A stretch of DNA of 64,000 nucleotides, from NCBI GenBank assembly GCA_003439945.1, contig QVRM01002806.1:921001-985000 (forward strand), read 5' to 3'. Below the pieces are notes generated by a model. The model saw only the letters and a program-made list of their open reading frames with translations, had not been told where the DNA came from and did no database searches. Source of the stretch: Dermanyssus gallinae (taxonomy: Eukaryota > Arthropoda > Arachnida > Mesostigmata > Dermanyssidae). The translations under genes were made by a program, and so were the position numbers. This document shows positions 41,603-52,384 of this stretch, piece by piece. Every line of letters starts with the position of its first letter. Position 1 is the stretch's first letter.

Positions 41603-42920
41603 CACGGTGTGTTCAAAACGTATCGCGACTTTTGAATTTTCGCGGGTTACGTATATTCGAATTTTGATTTTTTGTGGCGTTATGTTGGTACTCATGTCTC
41701 TCACTTATGCCGACAAGCTCGGCCATTTTGAATGTTCACTTAATTGTTGACAGCTGCTTTGCTTGCACGTGTTTTGGATCGTCTTCGATTTTTACCTATT
41801 CAAAAAAATGGATCAAAGAACCTGTATCAAATTTTGTGTGAAAAACGAAATTAAGTGCGCGGATGCATTCCGAATGTTGACTGTGGCATACGGAGAAGCT
41901 ACCTTGGACCGAAGCAACGTTTATCGGTGGTACAAAATGTTCTCAGAAGGCCGAGAAGATGTGAACGACGAAGAGCGTGCCGGACGCCCGAGCACTTCAA
42001 CAACAGACGAAAAAATTAATGAAGTGGAGAAAATGGTATTGGCCAATCGTCGAATCACCGTTAGAGAAGTTGCTGAGGACCTAAACCTATCGATTGGCTC
42101 GTGCCATTCGATTTTTATCAATGATTTGGGCATGAGACGGGTCGCCGCTAAATTCGTACCAAAATTGCTCAATTGCGACCAAAAACAGCATCGCATGAAC
42201 ATTGCTAATGAGATGTTGGACTCTGTCCGCGACGACCCAAATTTGCTCCAGAGGGTCATAACTGGTGACGAATCGTGGGTTTATGGTTATGACGTGGAAA
42301 CCAAAGCTCAATCATCTCAATGGAAGCTGCCGCACGAACCAAGACCGAAAAAAGCGCGCCAAGTTCGGTCGAATGTGAAAGTTTTGCTGACAGTTTTCTT
42401 CGATTGCAGGGGCGTGGTGCATCATGAGTTCTTGCCACAGGGTAGAACGGTCAATAAGGAATATTACCTGCAAGTTATGCGCAATTTGCGCGAAGCAATC
42501 CGCCAGAAACGCCCGGATTTGTGGAAGAACAAAAATTGGCTTTTGCACCACGATAACGCCCCTGCTCACACATCGTTGCTTGTGCGCGAGTTTTTGGCCA
42601 AAAACAACACACTAATGATGCCGCAGCCACCGTATTCCCCAGATCTGGCCCCCTGTGACTTTTTCTTGTTCCCTAAACTGAAGAGGCCCATGAAAGGACG
42701 ACGTTACGCTACGCTTGACGAGATAAAGACGGCATCGAATGAGAGGCTGAACAAGATAAAAAAAATGGTTTTTTGAAGTGCTTCGAAGATTGGAAAAACC
42801 GTTGGCACAAGTGTATAATATCTCATGGGGATTACTTTGAAGGGGACAAAATAGATATTCATGAATAAATGAATAATTTTTAAAAAAACACAAAAGTCGC
42901 GATACGTTTTGAACACCATG
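41603..42920 (+). mobile_element. Mariner element with both TIRs
   Basis: About 1.32 kb, the typical mariner size. The left end CACGGTGTGTTCAAAACG and the right end, as reverse complement CATGGTGTTCAAAACG, continue with TATCGCGACTTTTG in both. The left TIR has a 2-bp insertion (GT). TA flanks both ends (41601-41602, 42921-42922), the target duplicated by this superfamily, here inside (TA)n repeats. Ends are intact but the transposase has one frameshift. Confidence 0.9.
41808..42868 (+). pseudogene. Mariner transposase, single frameshift
   Basis: Start ATG at 41808 (MDQRTCIKF), preferred over an in-frame upstream non-canonical start. An N-terminal HTH region precedes EERAGRPSTS and a second HTH (ITVREVAEDLNLS). 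The catalytic triad is TGDESWVYGYD, LLHHDNAPAHT and YSPDLAPCDFFLF, with 34 residues between the second and third Asp, which is the DD34D hallmark of mariner. The frame runs to KIKKMVF and stops at 42774-42776. One base change of frame in the run of eight A (42758-42765) restores FLKCFEDWKNRWHKCIISHG and DYFEGDK up to 42868, the normal mariner end. All catalytic residues are present, so this is a very recent loss. Confidence 0.9.
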
Positions 42921-42959
42921 TATATATATATATATACACTCGTATAGTCTATAAATGTA

Positions 42960-43725
42960 TACGAGGTCGGATCGAAAAGTTGTAATACATACGTTATTTT
43001 AAACAGAATTTTTCTTTAATCTCTCAAAATGTTCTCGTTTCCATTAAAAAAGCTCCCGCCCGCTGCAATGCACGTTTGCCACTTTCTTTTCGACTCGTCC
43101 AAATATGCTTAAGCGCGTCTTTCGGAATTAGGTGGAGCTGCTCCTGTGAATATTTTGTTATCTCCTCTACAGCCTCGAAACATTGTCTCTTTAAATATTT
43201 TTCATCCACAGGAACAGGAAAAAGTGGCACGGAACCAAGTCCGGCCAATAAGGAGGTTGCGGAAATAGAGGAATATCATTTTTCACCAAATAATCCAAAG
43301 TCAGTAACAATGTGCGCGCCGGTCCGAGAGTTGTTTACTTAGAGTTCAGGCCTCTTGCGTTGGACGTTTTCGCGCAATCTTCTTAAAATTTCAAGATCGT
43401 ATTTTCTATAGACCATTGAACCAAGTGACCTCGGAAACTCCGCTGAGAGAATTGGAATTTGGTTTCGCTGTCATAACCATATACCCATGACTCGTAATGC
43501 AATCACTCTCTGAAGTAATGCAGGGTCTTCTGCTCAGCTAGCTCTTTGATAGTACTTCGGCAATGTCACGTATCACAATTTTTTTCAATGTTTTCTTCTG
43601 TTATTGACGTCGAAGGCCTTCCCAAATAGGAGTCATCTTTAGTATCTTCCCGTCCGTCGCGAAATCGACGGTACCACGAAAACGTAGCGGGGTACTGCTT
43701 TATCACCGTAAGCAGTTTGTAGCAT
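42960..43725 (-). pseudogene. Mariner-like transposase relic, antisense
   Basis: Translating the minus strand with frame switches gives: TFSWYRRFRDGRED, LGRPSTSITEENIEK, then HYESWVYGYDSETKF, VKNDIPLFPQPPYWPDLVPC followed by HFFLF, and CFEAVEEI with LHLIPKDALKHIW at the C-terminus. It is clearly mariner, but the first catalytic Asp is Tyr (HYESW for DESW) and the third is His (PCHFFLF for PCDFFLF). Its 3' terminus at about 42963, ACGAGGTCGGATCGAAAAGT on the plus strand, differs from the neighbouring mariner TIR, so this is another family. The 5' end is missing beyond about 43.73 kb. Confidence 0.75.
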
Positions 43726-43895
43726 TATAACTATTTTTAAACATATTATTTAGTTTTAACATTTGATGCAATTTCGTTGCTTTATTCACTCACTTTATTC
43801 ACTTATTTAAATCAAACTCCAACAATAAACATGTGTGTAGCTGATAAATGACGCTTCTAAGCAAAATAAAAGTACCAGAGTTGCAGATTTGTTCT

Positions 43896-43897
<2 letters not shown>

Positions 43898-43949
<52 letters not shown>
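43898..43949. repeat. (TA)n microsatellite, about 52 bp
   Basis: Uninterrupted TA repeat. Confidence 0.95.
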
Positions 43950-43952
<3 letters not shown>

Positions 43953-44426
43953 TGGATTGATTTCTTAACCGTTTGACATTTACACACATGTCAACCTTTT
44001 ATATCAGGGGCGCTTACAGGGCGTTTAAGCGGACTTGTTAAGATATCTAGGGTTTCCCCAACCGTTTTTGTGGTAGCATGGTAGCTGACTCTTCTCGTTG
44101 TGGCTTATCAAAAATTCTCATATGAGCATCGCTCGAAGAAAATTCGATCAACAACGAACCGGCAACGGCCTGGTAGATGATAACCACGGCCAGCGCATTA
44201 GCCTTTTAGATTACGCCAACAACATAAATATAACGAAAAACATAAATATAAACAAATACGAACATAAATTATTTAATTTTATAGCATGGCCACAACGTTA
44301 TGTATTCGCGTTTAGGAAACACCATCAACTACCTCTGACGATCATGCTTGTGCTCATGGTGGTGACATAAGATACATCCTATGCATTACTAAAACGTCTA
44401 AGTTATAAAATGTGCTAGTTTCATGG

Positions 44427-44427
<1 letters not shown>

Positions 44428-44457
<30 letters not shown>
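44428..44457. repeat. (TA)n microsatellite
   Basis: About 30 bp of TA repeat. Confidence 0.95.
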
Positions 44458-44464
<7 letters not shown>

Positions 44465-45070
44465 GTAGGTGTCATAAGTAAATGACAGGCACAATCCGTG
44501 CGATAGCTTAGTAACTCCTTAGAGCGAAACCTTAAACGTGGCGAAACTTTAAACGTTTGTTGTCAAGGCTTTGTTGGAGCAGCTATAAGATCTTAGGACC
44601 CCTATCAGACTTCCTCTGGCGCCTATGTACTCTGGCTCTTTCAACTAGAAACTTCTAAACAGATATGGCTTTCTCTCAGGAGGACACTCAGGAGCCTGAG
44701 ATTGCAATGGTAAATCATTGTGTGCTGGCGTTGGCAATTGTACGGCTGGCTTTTATACTACTTTTACTAGATTAATTAAGATGAGCAAATGTGTGGACAG
44801 TCTTTTTCGTGCCAAACAGCAGCCCGTCCATCGCAAAGCCTGTGTCACGTTGCTTAGCGACGACCTAGGCGTGGGCGGAACGCGCAGACCAGACTTTGCT
44901 CTATGTAAGTTACTAGCACCAAGGTTATTTAGCTGCATGCTCACAAAACATTATTTTTTACGTACAGATTTCGCCCTGAGTTAAATAACGAATACGAAAA
45001 TAACGTAGGCACAGGATTTATGCTGAAAGCATATTAAATTCACATGTATAGTCGCAAAATTGCTGAAGCT

Positions 45071-45310
45071 ATTTTAGTACCAAACTTATGGCAATGCGAG
45101 CTGTGGTTGCGGAGTAATTACGATTTTTCGGAGGGCATGTCCAGATTAAGTGCATGAAAAATGACGCGCTGCGGCTGTCGCAGGACACGGCGGCGGTCGT
45201 GAACGTTGCCACACAGTCATTTAACATGCACTTAATCTGGACATGCCCCCCGAAAAATCGTAATTACTCCGCAACCACAGCTCGCATTGACATATATTTG
45301 GTACCAAAAT
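45071..45310. mobile_element. 240-bp foldback element (MITE-like)
   Basis: Ends ATTTTAGTACCAAACTTATG (left) and CATATATTTGGTACCAAAAT (right) pair, and the arms continue as GGCAATGCGAGCTGTGGTTG, CGGAGTAATTACGATTTTTC and so on for about 85-90 bp per side with few mismatches. A non-repeated loop of about 65-70 bp (GACGCGCTGCGG onward) sits between. No coding capacity and no clear target duplication. The type is unassigned. Confidence 0.85.
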
Positions 45311-45352
45311 GATCGCCGTTTGGCGAATGAATTGCCCATTGGCGGAATATGA

Positions 45353-45391
45353 ACAGCGCTAAAAACGGAATATGTCCGTTTTTAGCGCTGT
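45353..45391. repeat. Perfect 17-bp hairpin, 5-nt loop
   Basis: ACAGCGCTAAAAACGGA (45353-45369) pairs exactly with 45375-45391 around ATATG. It lies 42 bp after the foldback element and has unrelated sequence. Confidence 0.9.
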
Positions 45392-45637
45392 GAGTGGTTG
45401 TAGTGTTATGATTTTGAAGTATTTGGCGTGAACGTTAATAAAGAACTTCATTTTGGGCGAATTCTCTTCTAAACGACCGTGTCGCGTCTTCTGACCGGCC
45501 TTGCATATTCTTCAGATGGAGCAGATTTTTATTACGAACACGAAGGTGTGCTTAGTTTCTGTCTAGGAGGACTGGTTGTCTCGCAACAGCACATTTTGTG
45601 CTTCTATGTCATGCAAAAACACCAATGTCACAAATTG

Positions 45638-45758
45638 TAGTAATTTCACCCTCACTCCGAAACAAGACGTCTCAGAGACCATGTTCTATTGGAAAAAATA
45701 TTTGCTTTACCGAGCTCTACAATTCCATGCACACTTTAAAAACCTTTCAGTCACACCC

Positions 45759-45762
<4 letters not shown>
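45638..45762. mobile_element. Foldback-family fragment (32.8 kb family)
   Basis: Contains TCACCCTCACTCCGAAACAA, GACGTCTCAGAGACC, GGAAAAAATATTTGCTTTAC and CGAGCTCTACAAT, ending CACCCTGTA in a TA tract. These correspond to the right arm and end (CGAGTTCTAC, CCCTGTATA) of the elements at 32.8-34.4 kb. Confidence 0.5.
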
Positions 45763-45794
<32 letters not shown>

Positions 45795-45799
45795 GTGAA

Positions 45800-48700
45800 G
45801 GATATTAGAATGCCGTGTAACTATGTTGGTTACGAAAATCGAACGTAGCAGCAGGTACGTTCCAGGTAAAACGACGACGAGTGCTTAATGTATGTTTGTA
45901 CAAATTTGAAATAAAGGAACCAGGAGTACATCAGATAAAGTTAGATTCGCACGACATAGGCATCAGTTCTCAAGTCAGTTTTGGCGTCTGGCGTAGTGTG
46001 GCTCCGCTCCCAAAGACCCAATTACTTCTAAGACCTACTAGAACTGTGACCGCTACGTCACGCTTAAGAAACAAAAATGTGCTCGCCGTTTCTCAGCAGT
46101 GATGTTACAACCGCTCAACCACAATGAAGCACCAAGCTTGTGTCTGCAGAGAGGCATTACAACTCCACGCTTCCTCTCAGCCTAACCTTAAAACCGCAAT
46201 GAAATAATTCCAACATTTGCCACGGCTCCATTGAGGCCCATCAGAAGTATGATGTAGCAGTAACAGTAACAGCAGGAATTCCGCTTTATCTAGGACCAGC
46301 CGTCCTGGCGTCAATGTTTCGAAGATCAAGGCTTCACAGCTTCTCATACATTGTCTCGCCCCTAGTTATGGTGACGTGGCGATCATCAGTTCACTGTGAG
46401 TTTCACTCGGTCATCGTATGTGAAGAAGTCGTTCTTGTTCAATTGCTCTTAGTATCCGTAGCTCGGTTGATCGACATTCCAGATGAACAAGAAGACGATA
46501 ATGATTGTGATAATAGGACGCCGTTCGGTGCTTTTCAGTGGTTATGCTATGAGACATTTTTTTTAGAAGGTTGTATTCAATTGCAGATCATCCTTCGTCC
46601 CCTGCGGGGTTGAAATCGCCGTGCGGAATATCTTCAATGTCGAAATAGGAACCCTTGACTGTCTTTCCTTCTGCCCATCTAGAGGGATAGCAAAGAGAAG
46701 AAGAAAGATAGAGAGAGAAAGAGAGGCAGACTTGGCGCCTGCGTTTGAAATTATGTTTTTCAATAGAAACTATCGGAATCAAAGTTTGCCTTATCGAGCG
46801 GTATTTCCCATAGGTGCACACATGTATTACCATACATTGGATGACATCGTTACGGAACACTGTACGTATATGTCTGCAAGTTCCTCTTAGGATCTACTGC
46901 ACCCTGTATTGTATGCCAAACGAAGATTTGAGCTGTGGTTTTCTTTTTGTATCTGTTTTGTATATATATATATATATAGAGAGAGAGATAGAGAGAGAGG
47001 TGTACCAGAGCTTTTACATTGCTGCGCCTTATGGCCAATTGGTGTTGTTTGTAATAATTATCTTAAAAAACAAAATCCGTAGTGAGTTTATCAGAGTCGT
47101 AACCAAGAACTAACTATAGCATCTCATATTCCACTACTATTCTGCCTGCTATGCTGCATACTAAATGTGATAATTCAGTTGCCGAATATTTACTGTTTAT
47201 GATTGTCGACAATGAACCACGTGATAAGTTGTCAGTCTGTTCGAAGTGCGTTGCATGCTTACAGCTGCCGTAGATACCCTATCTTCTCCTGACTTTGTAT
47301 AAAAGCAACCCTTTATATGATTGAGCACAAAACATACGCGCAATGGCACGACACGTCAACAGAAGTAGCAGACGTCGTTTGAATGATGTGCCGGATGTTG
47401 ACATCTTCAGAGTGAACAGCACAAAGCCAGCAACGGCGCCGACTAGCTACAAGGCTAAGGCCGTTAGTTACCGGTGGAGCTACTTATGCTGTATCGCAGT
47501 AGCAAGCGGCGACAGAGTGTCATAATGGTGACGGCTATCTGTTTGCTACAAAAAGCCGCCACAAAAATGAACATTTTCGGAAGGCTCACACGGGCAGCGT
47601 ATTCGTGCATAAGATGCGCCAGCCGCACAAACGGATGAAGGCTGCCTTTTTTTGCCGCGTCTAAATCGTTTGTCACCTATAAATACCTTCGGTGAGTAGG
47701 GCTTCAGCCAATCAACGTTTCAGCCAATCAAAGCTTGATATATATTTAGTAGTGGATGGGCTTCTGCTTCTAAGAGGCCCAGTCGACAGCTGTTCAAATG
47801 CCGCATGTTCAAGGTTTCAGTTTACGCTCATAAACTGTGGGCCTTGATACGGCATTGTATCCTTAGTACAGTAGTAGAACTTTTCCAGCTATTAGATTCT
47901 AAGAATGTTCCTATAGGCGGCCACGTCTCAGTAGTTGTTTGTAATCGACTAAGGTTGTAATCGCCTCATTTTCGTAGTTGTTGGCCGCCTGACGTCTTGC
48001 TCGGTGCCCGGATGATGCACTGAACGCGACGGCGAAATGGAGGTTTGTTGGACGGCTGTTTTCACCACATTATTTTCAACTTTGGCTGATGTTGAGAGAT
48101 GATATGGCTGACTTTGAGAAAAGACTGAGTGCAAAACTAAGTTTCTGCCTATGGTTTGCGGGTTTGCGTTTGCTACGCAAACAGATTGCATTTGACTCTA
48201 ACGAATGCGTAAACCGTAGTAATCTTTCGATTACGATTAAACGATTATATGTCGCCTTCGGTTCCGTGCATGAACGCAACCTAGGATTAATTTGTTTTTC
48301 TTGGACAAGTGTAGACAAGCACCCGTCCTCTCTGGCTGAACTAAACGACAATTCTGTACGTGAGGAGTTGTAGATTCGTTTGGTGGTGATCTCTTTATTC
48401 AGTACAGCCGATCGTGTAGGTGTCTTCCAGTTAACTTCGTCAATATGCTGGTATACAACGAAGGCATACCGCAATTTTTGCATGCCACCTTTGTCCGTTT
48501 GTCTCCGATCGTTTGTCCTCTGGTTACTTGGATTACGACATTAAAAGTATTAGCCTGCCTGAATAACACTGCCTGCTGCTGGTCCGGCTCGTTGACCTAC
48601 CTCTGTTGAGTCTTGGCCAATGATACCAACGCTGTTAGGTGGCTGCCGTATCTACCTGGCGATTACCTGGAACAGCTGCCGGCAGGTTGGCATCGACCTG

Positions 48701-49145
48701 CATCGAAATTGTGCTCGACTAACTCTCGTGACTCGTCATACAGAACAAATCTGTAGCTATCGACTCTGCTTCCTTTATGCAGTTTGTGGTGCAGTTCCTA
48801 ATGTATGAGCCTTGCGATAGTATGTTATGTTATGTTATGCGATAGTATGATAGTCGGTGCCACCGCGGCATAATTGTTAGGTAGTAGTAGGTTTGAAATG
48901 GAACCCAGTCGCGCATTTTGTTATGTGTGAAGAACGTCCGCTGAGCCAGCATTTCTCGAACTCGCTTATTTTCACGGTAATTTACAAGCTGCATGAGGCA
49001 TTCAGATCAGTTTTTTGCAAAAGCTATTGTTTGTTGGCTTCTGAGATGCTATTTAGCTCACGGACATTATTCTCAGCTTTAATCCTCATGGTCACTCTGT
49101 AATGTATAACACCTCTGGAATAGCACCTTATTTTGCTATTAACCA
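45800..49145. other. Unassigned DNA
   Basis: Short frames only, such as a 60-codon one from 47343, with no family match that I recognise. A TA/GA microsatellite lies at 46962-47000 and a TATGT repeat near 48823-48840. Confidence 0.4.
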
Positions 49146-49150
49146 TACTC

Positions 49151-49243
49151 CACCTTCATTTATGAACAGCCTACACTCGTTCACCTTCACTTATGAACAA
49201 CCTACACCCGTTCACTTTTACTTATGAACAACCTACACCCCTG
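49151..49243. repeat. 31-bp tandem repeat, three units
   Basis: Units at 49151-49181, 49182-49212 and 49213-49243 around CACTTATGAACAACCTACAC, differing by a few substitutions each. Confidence 0.9.
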
Positions 49244-49249
49244 TTAGTC

Positions 49250-50955
49250 GCGGACTGACCTGTATTACCTGTACTATTCCGTATCGAGCTTTACGTGTAC
49301 GGGACGAACTCACATTTGTATCTTTATCGTGACGCTTTCAAAGGCCTGCAGGTAGGGCAGAGGAGTTGTGCCGTTTGCTGGATACGTACGTGTGTATCTG
49401 CCACTAGACTTAGAGGGCAAACTTTGTTGTACACTATAACTTTGTCTCTATCTACTCCAGATACTACAACATATGTTCTCATTCTAGTAAACCGTAAATG
49501 TTTTGGAAAATGCTTTCTAAGTAATGACTTTGTTACCGGTTGTGCGTACATCAAACACTATAATATAACAGCAAGAAGCAATGCGAGTACGGCTGGTCAG
49601 CGTTTGACCTTTGTGAGCGTCGACGCTTCTAAGCAGACAAAGAAAGCAGGTAAAGGTTGCGTCAACGACACGCCCTTAGCGTCGCGGATCTCTGCATTTG
49701 CGAAAACCGTTTGCTTTTCACCGCCGTCGAAACTGCCGTCGCTGTACAGCCACAGTTTGTACAAAACTACCGACGGTTCATACTGTACGCTGTAGTACCA
49801 AACAGAACCAAATGACAAACTCCTAGAATCGGGTAATCCCAGACCCCACTGTACCACTGTGCCTCTACCGACCTCACCGAACGCTAAACGAACATCCGGT
49901 GGAGTTCTTAAGCAAAGCTTTCCGATACGGTCGAGGAAAAACGGTTAGACACTTATTGCTGCTCTGTTGGTGACAGGTGAAATTGAGCACGCACGCTTGG
50001 GAGGAATCGAGACCTTCCAGTTGTTGTTGCCACTGTTCTTGTTGTTTCCGCTATTTGCGGAAAGCTGCTATAGAGCTGGACACACAACATGAAAACGGCT
50101 GATCTATCGCGAGCTGCCGAACGCTCGATGCGATCTGAAGAAAAGAAGTAATAAAGCACCGGTTACTATTAGAACAAGTGGCAGTGTATTACGGTGAACA
50201 AACACCGTTAGCTAAAGTAAACTGAATGTAATAGAAATACGGGAAGGCTAGCTGCATTTAATCAATGCACGTGAAATCATCAGGTCTTGCCCTCTCATTT
50301 TTTTTCTATAGCCATTAGGCAGTATTCATTTCTTATATTACCACCTATATATATATATATATATATATATTCATAATTTATTCTTTATAGATTTGTAGTT
50401 AAAATTGCAGTTGAGCTGTGTGGAGTAAGATTACGTTTTCAACTCTGGGCATTAAGGCGGTTTCAACAGTTCCCGCACACATAAGTATATGGTAATATAT
50501 GTCAAACTTATCAACGCGGGACACTCTATTTGCGTCCCTAGATGTGTCACAACGTTTTTATAAAGCGGCATATTCAAATTGATTTTGTTGTTATAACGCT
50601 TCGTTGATTTCTATTTAAACCTATTTTATACATATGCACTTCCTAAATGTTGCAACAATTTGGTTACATGCGCATAAATATATATATATATATATTTATT
50701 GTCGCGTTATATACGATACGGAAAGTAAATTTTATACACGGCAAAAAGAAAAAAATACAACTGCTAATGCTAAAAAAAACAAAATATATATATATATTAC
50801 TAACATCCTGACTGGGTAGATTTTTGTTTAAAATTTTTTTTTATGTTACATTAAAGTGTTTGGAGATAAACAACACTCTAACGTATTGCCAATTTTGATA
50901 TATATATATATATATATATTCTTAATTCAGCATTTATTTCACCACAAAATTGGTA
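49250..50955. other. Unassigned DNA, possible undetected exon
   Basis: Frames are open on both strands at 49295-49857 (166 codons plus strand, 86 codons minus strand). Neither shows a family I recognise, and opposite frames cannot both be real, so I make no gene call. TA tracts lie at 50346-50370, 50678-50693 and 50898-50919. Confidence 0.35.
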
Positions 50956-50956
50956 G

Positions 50957-50959
<3 letters not shown>

Positions 50960-51034
<75 letters not shown>
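50960..51034. repeat. (TA)n microsatellite, about 75 bp
   Basis: The longest uninterrupted TA tract in the window. It abuts the left end of the DD37D transposon directly. Confidence 0.95.
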
Positions 51035-51037
<3 letters not shown>

Positions 51038-51061
51038 GGCGCAACCTGGGTCCAGAATATG

Positions 51062-52121
51062 ACGGAAGAACAACCGTTATCCAATTGCTTTGTGCCGGAC
51101 ATCGACCAGCCGAAATCATCAATACATCACTGGATTTAAAAGAGCAACGGTCTACGGCATTGCCCGAGGCTACAGAGATGCAGAAGAGACAGGGCTAGGT
51201 GGTGCAACACCTGGAAGGAAGATTCACAACCGCCGACGAGAAGTGAGGACGCCAAACGTGAGGATGGTGCAAAACTGCGTTTTTAAGGATCCAGGTCTAT
51301 CGATGCGCCGTTTAGCAACTAAATTCAATATGAGTGATCGTTCTATGCGTCGGATTGTCAACGAAGAACTGCGCTACAAGTCTTACACGCTCAAAGTCAG
51401 ACAGATGTTGTCTCAGGCCACGAAAGACAAGAGGATGACTTGCTGCTATCTCATCCTCACGTTTTTGAGCCACGAAACGGCGGCACATCTTCGATTCTTC
51501 TCCGACGAAAAAATCTTCACCATTGACCAAAAACATAACTCGAAAAATGACCGGTGGCTCGCAAAAGACCCTGAGGATGTACCAATCATGCATAGAATCA
51601 AACATCCTGCCAGTGTGCACGTCCTAAGTGTTGTGTCGAGTGAAGGAGACGCGGTGCCCCCACACTTTTTTGACAGACACGAAACCGTAACAAAAGAAGT
51701 GTATTTATGTATTCTGCGAAGGGTGGTAAACGAATCAATGGGTAGATTTGATCAATAAATCAAATCTACCCATTGATTGATAGAGTGTCCAATGGAAGAC
51801 AATATGTCTTTCAACAAGACGGCGCCCCCGCCCACACCAGCTACCTTGTCCAGGATTGGCTGCGGGGCAACATGACAACGTTCTGGGACAAGACGACGTG
51901 GCCCCCTAGCAGTCCAGACTTAAACACCCTGGACTTCTATGTATGGGGCGTTGTTTGAGAAAGAGTCTAATAAGTCTCGACATGCAAACACAGAAGCGCT
52001 ACGCAGAGCCATTGTCAAATCGTTCAAGAATCTCAATCCGCTAACTTTGAAGAAGGGTTGTGGGCGCTTTCGCGCCAGAATTGAAAGTGTAATTGCTGCT
52101 GATGGTGGCTACATTGAATAA
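51062..52121 (+). pseudogene. DD37D transposase, broken
   Basis: The N-terminal part GRTTVIQLLCAGHRPAEIIN is in one frame, then shifts near 51140 to FKRATVYGIARGYRDAEETG, a second HTH (MRRLATKFNMSDRSMRRI) and the catalytic LRFFSDEKIFTID. A snap-back palindrome at 51733-51778 interrupts it between VVNESM and IDRVSNGRQ. It resumes with YVFQQDGAPAHTSYLVQDWL and WPPSSPDLNTLDFYVWGVV, where another shift occurs (about 51955) before NTEALRRAIVKSFKNLNP and GGYIE. The second and third Asp are separated by 37 residues (DD37D, as in maT-like elements). All three acidic residues survive. Confidence 0.85.
51733..51778. repeat. Perfect 20-bp inverted repeat inside the transposase
   Basis: AATCAATGGGTAGATTTGAT (51733-51752) pairs exactly with 51759-51778 around CAATAA. 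Neighbouring codons suggest that one arm is an inserted inverted copy of the other, since the transposase continues sensibly with ATTGATAGAGTG after the palindrome. Confidence 0.9.
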
Positions 52122-52249
52122 AAATGTTCCTCAGGAGTGCCTCTAACGGCATGTAAATAAACCGAAATATTTGTTTTCATTTAGACACAAATTGCAAAAC
52201 GGGCGATAACATTTAGTCTGGATTTCGCTGCCGCACCCTGTATATATAT

Positions 52250-52352
52250 ATATATATAAATATATACTCTCATATTCCGAAGATGTGGTATACTCTCCTG
52301 CAATGGTTAACACGTATTTATATTTTATTGAACACGAGCGTTCGGTTGCTAC

Positions 52353-52384
<32 letters not shown>

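Larger units (their letters stand above)
43730..45065. other. Unassigned DNA with TA microsatellites
   Basis: TA tracts lie at 43898-43949 and 44428-44457. Nothing else is recognisable. Confidence 0.45.
51035..52240 (+). mobile_element. DD37D Tc1/mariner-type element
   Basis: 1206 bp, starting CAGGGCGCAACCTGGGTCCA and ending with reverse complement CAGGGTGCGGCAGCGAAATC. The termini are thus imperfect inverted repeats. TA on both sides (51033-51034, 52241-52242), again within (TA)n tracts. The transposase frame is broken at three or more points. Confidence 0.8.

Noticed and set aside
47343..47525. 60-codon frame beginning MARHVNRSSRRRLNDV
   Set aside because: It has a start codon and a basic N-terminus, but no family signature, no neighbouring exon and a length expected by chance.
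50856..51122. Frames rich in Tyr-Ile repeats at this and other TA tracts
   Set aside because: They are (TA)n microsatellites read as TAT/ATA codons.
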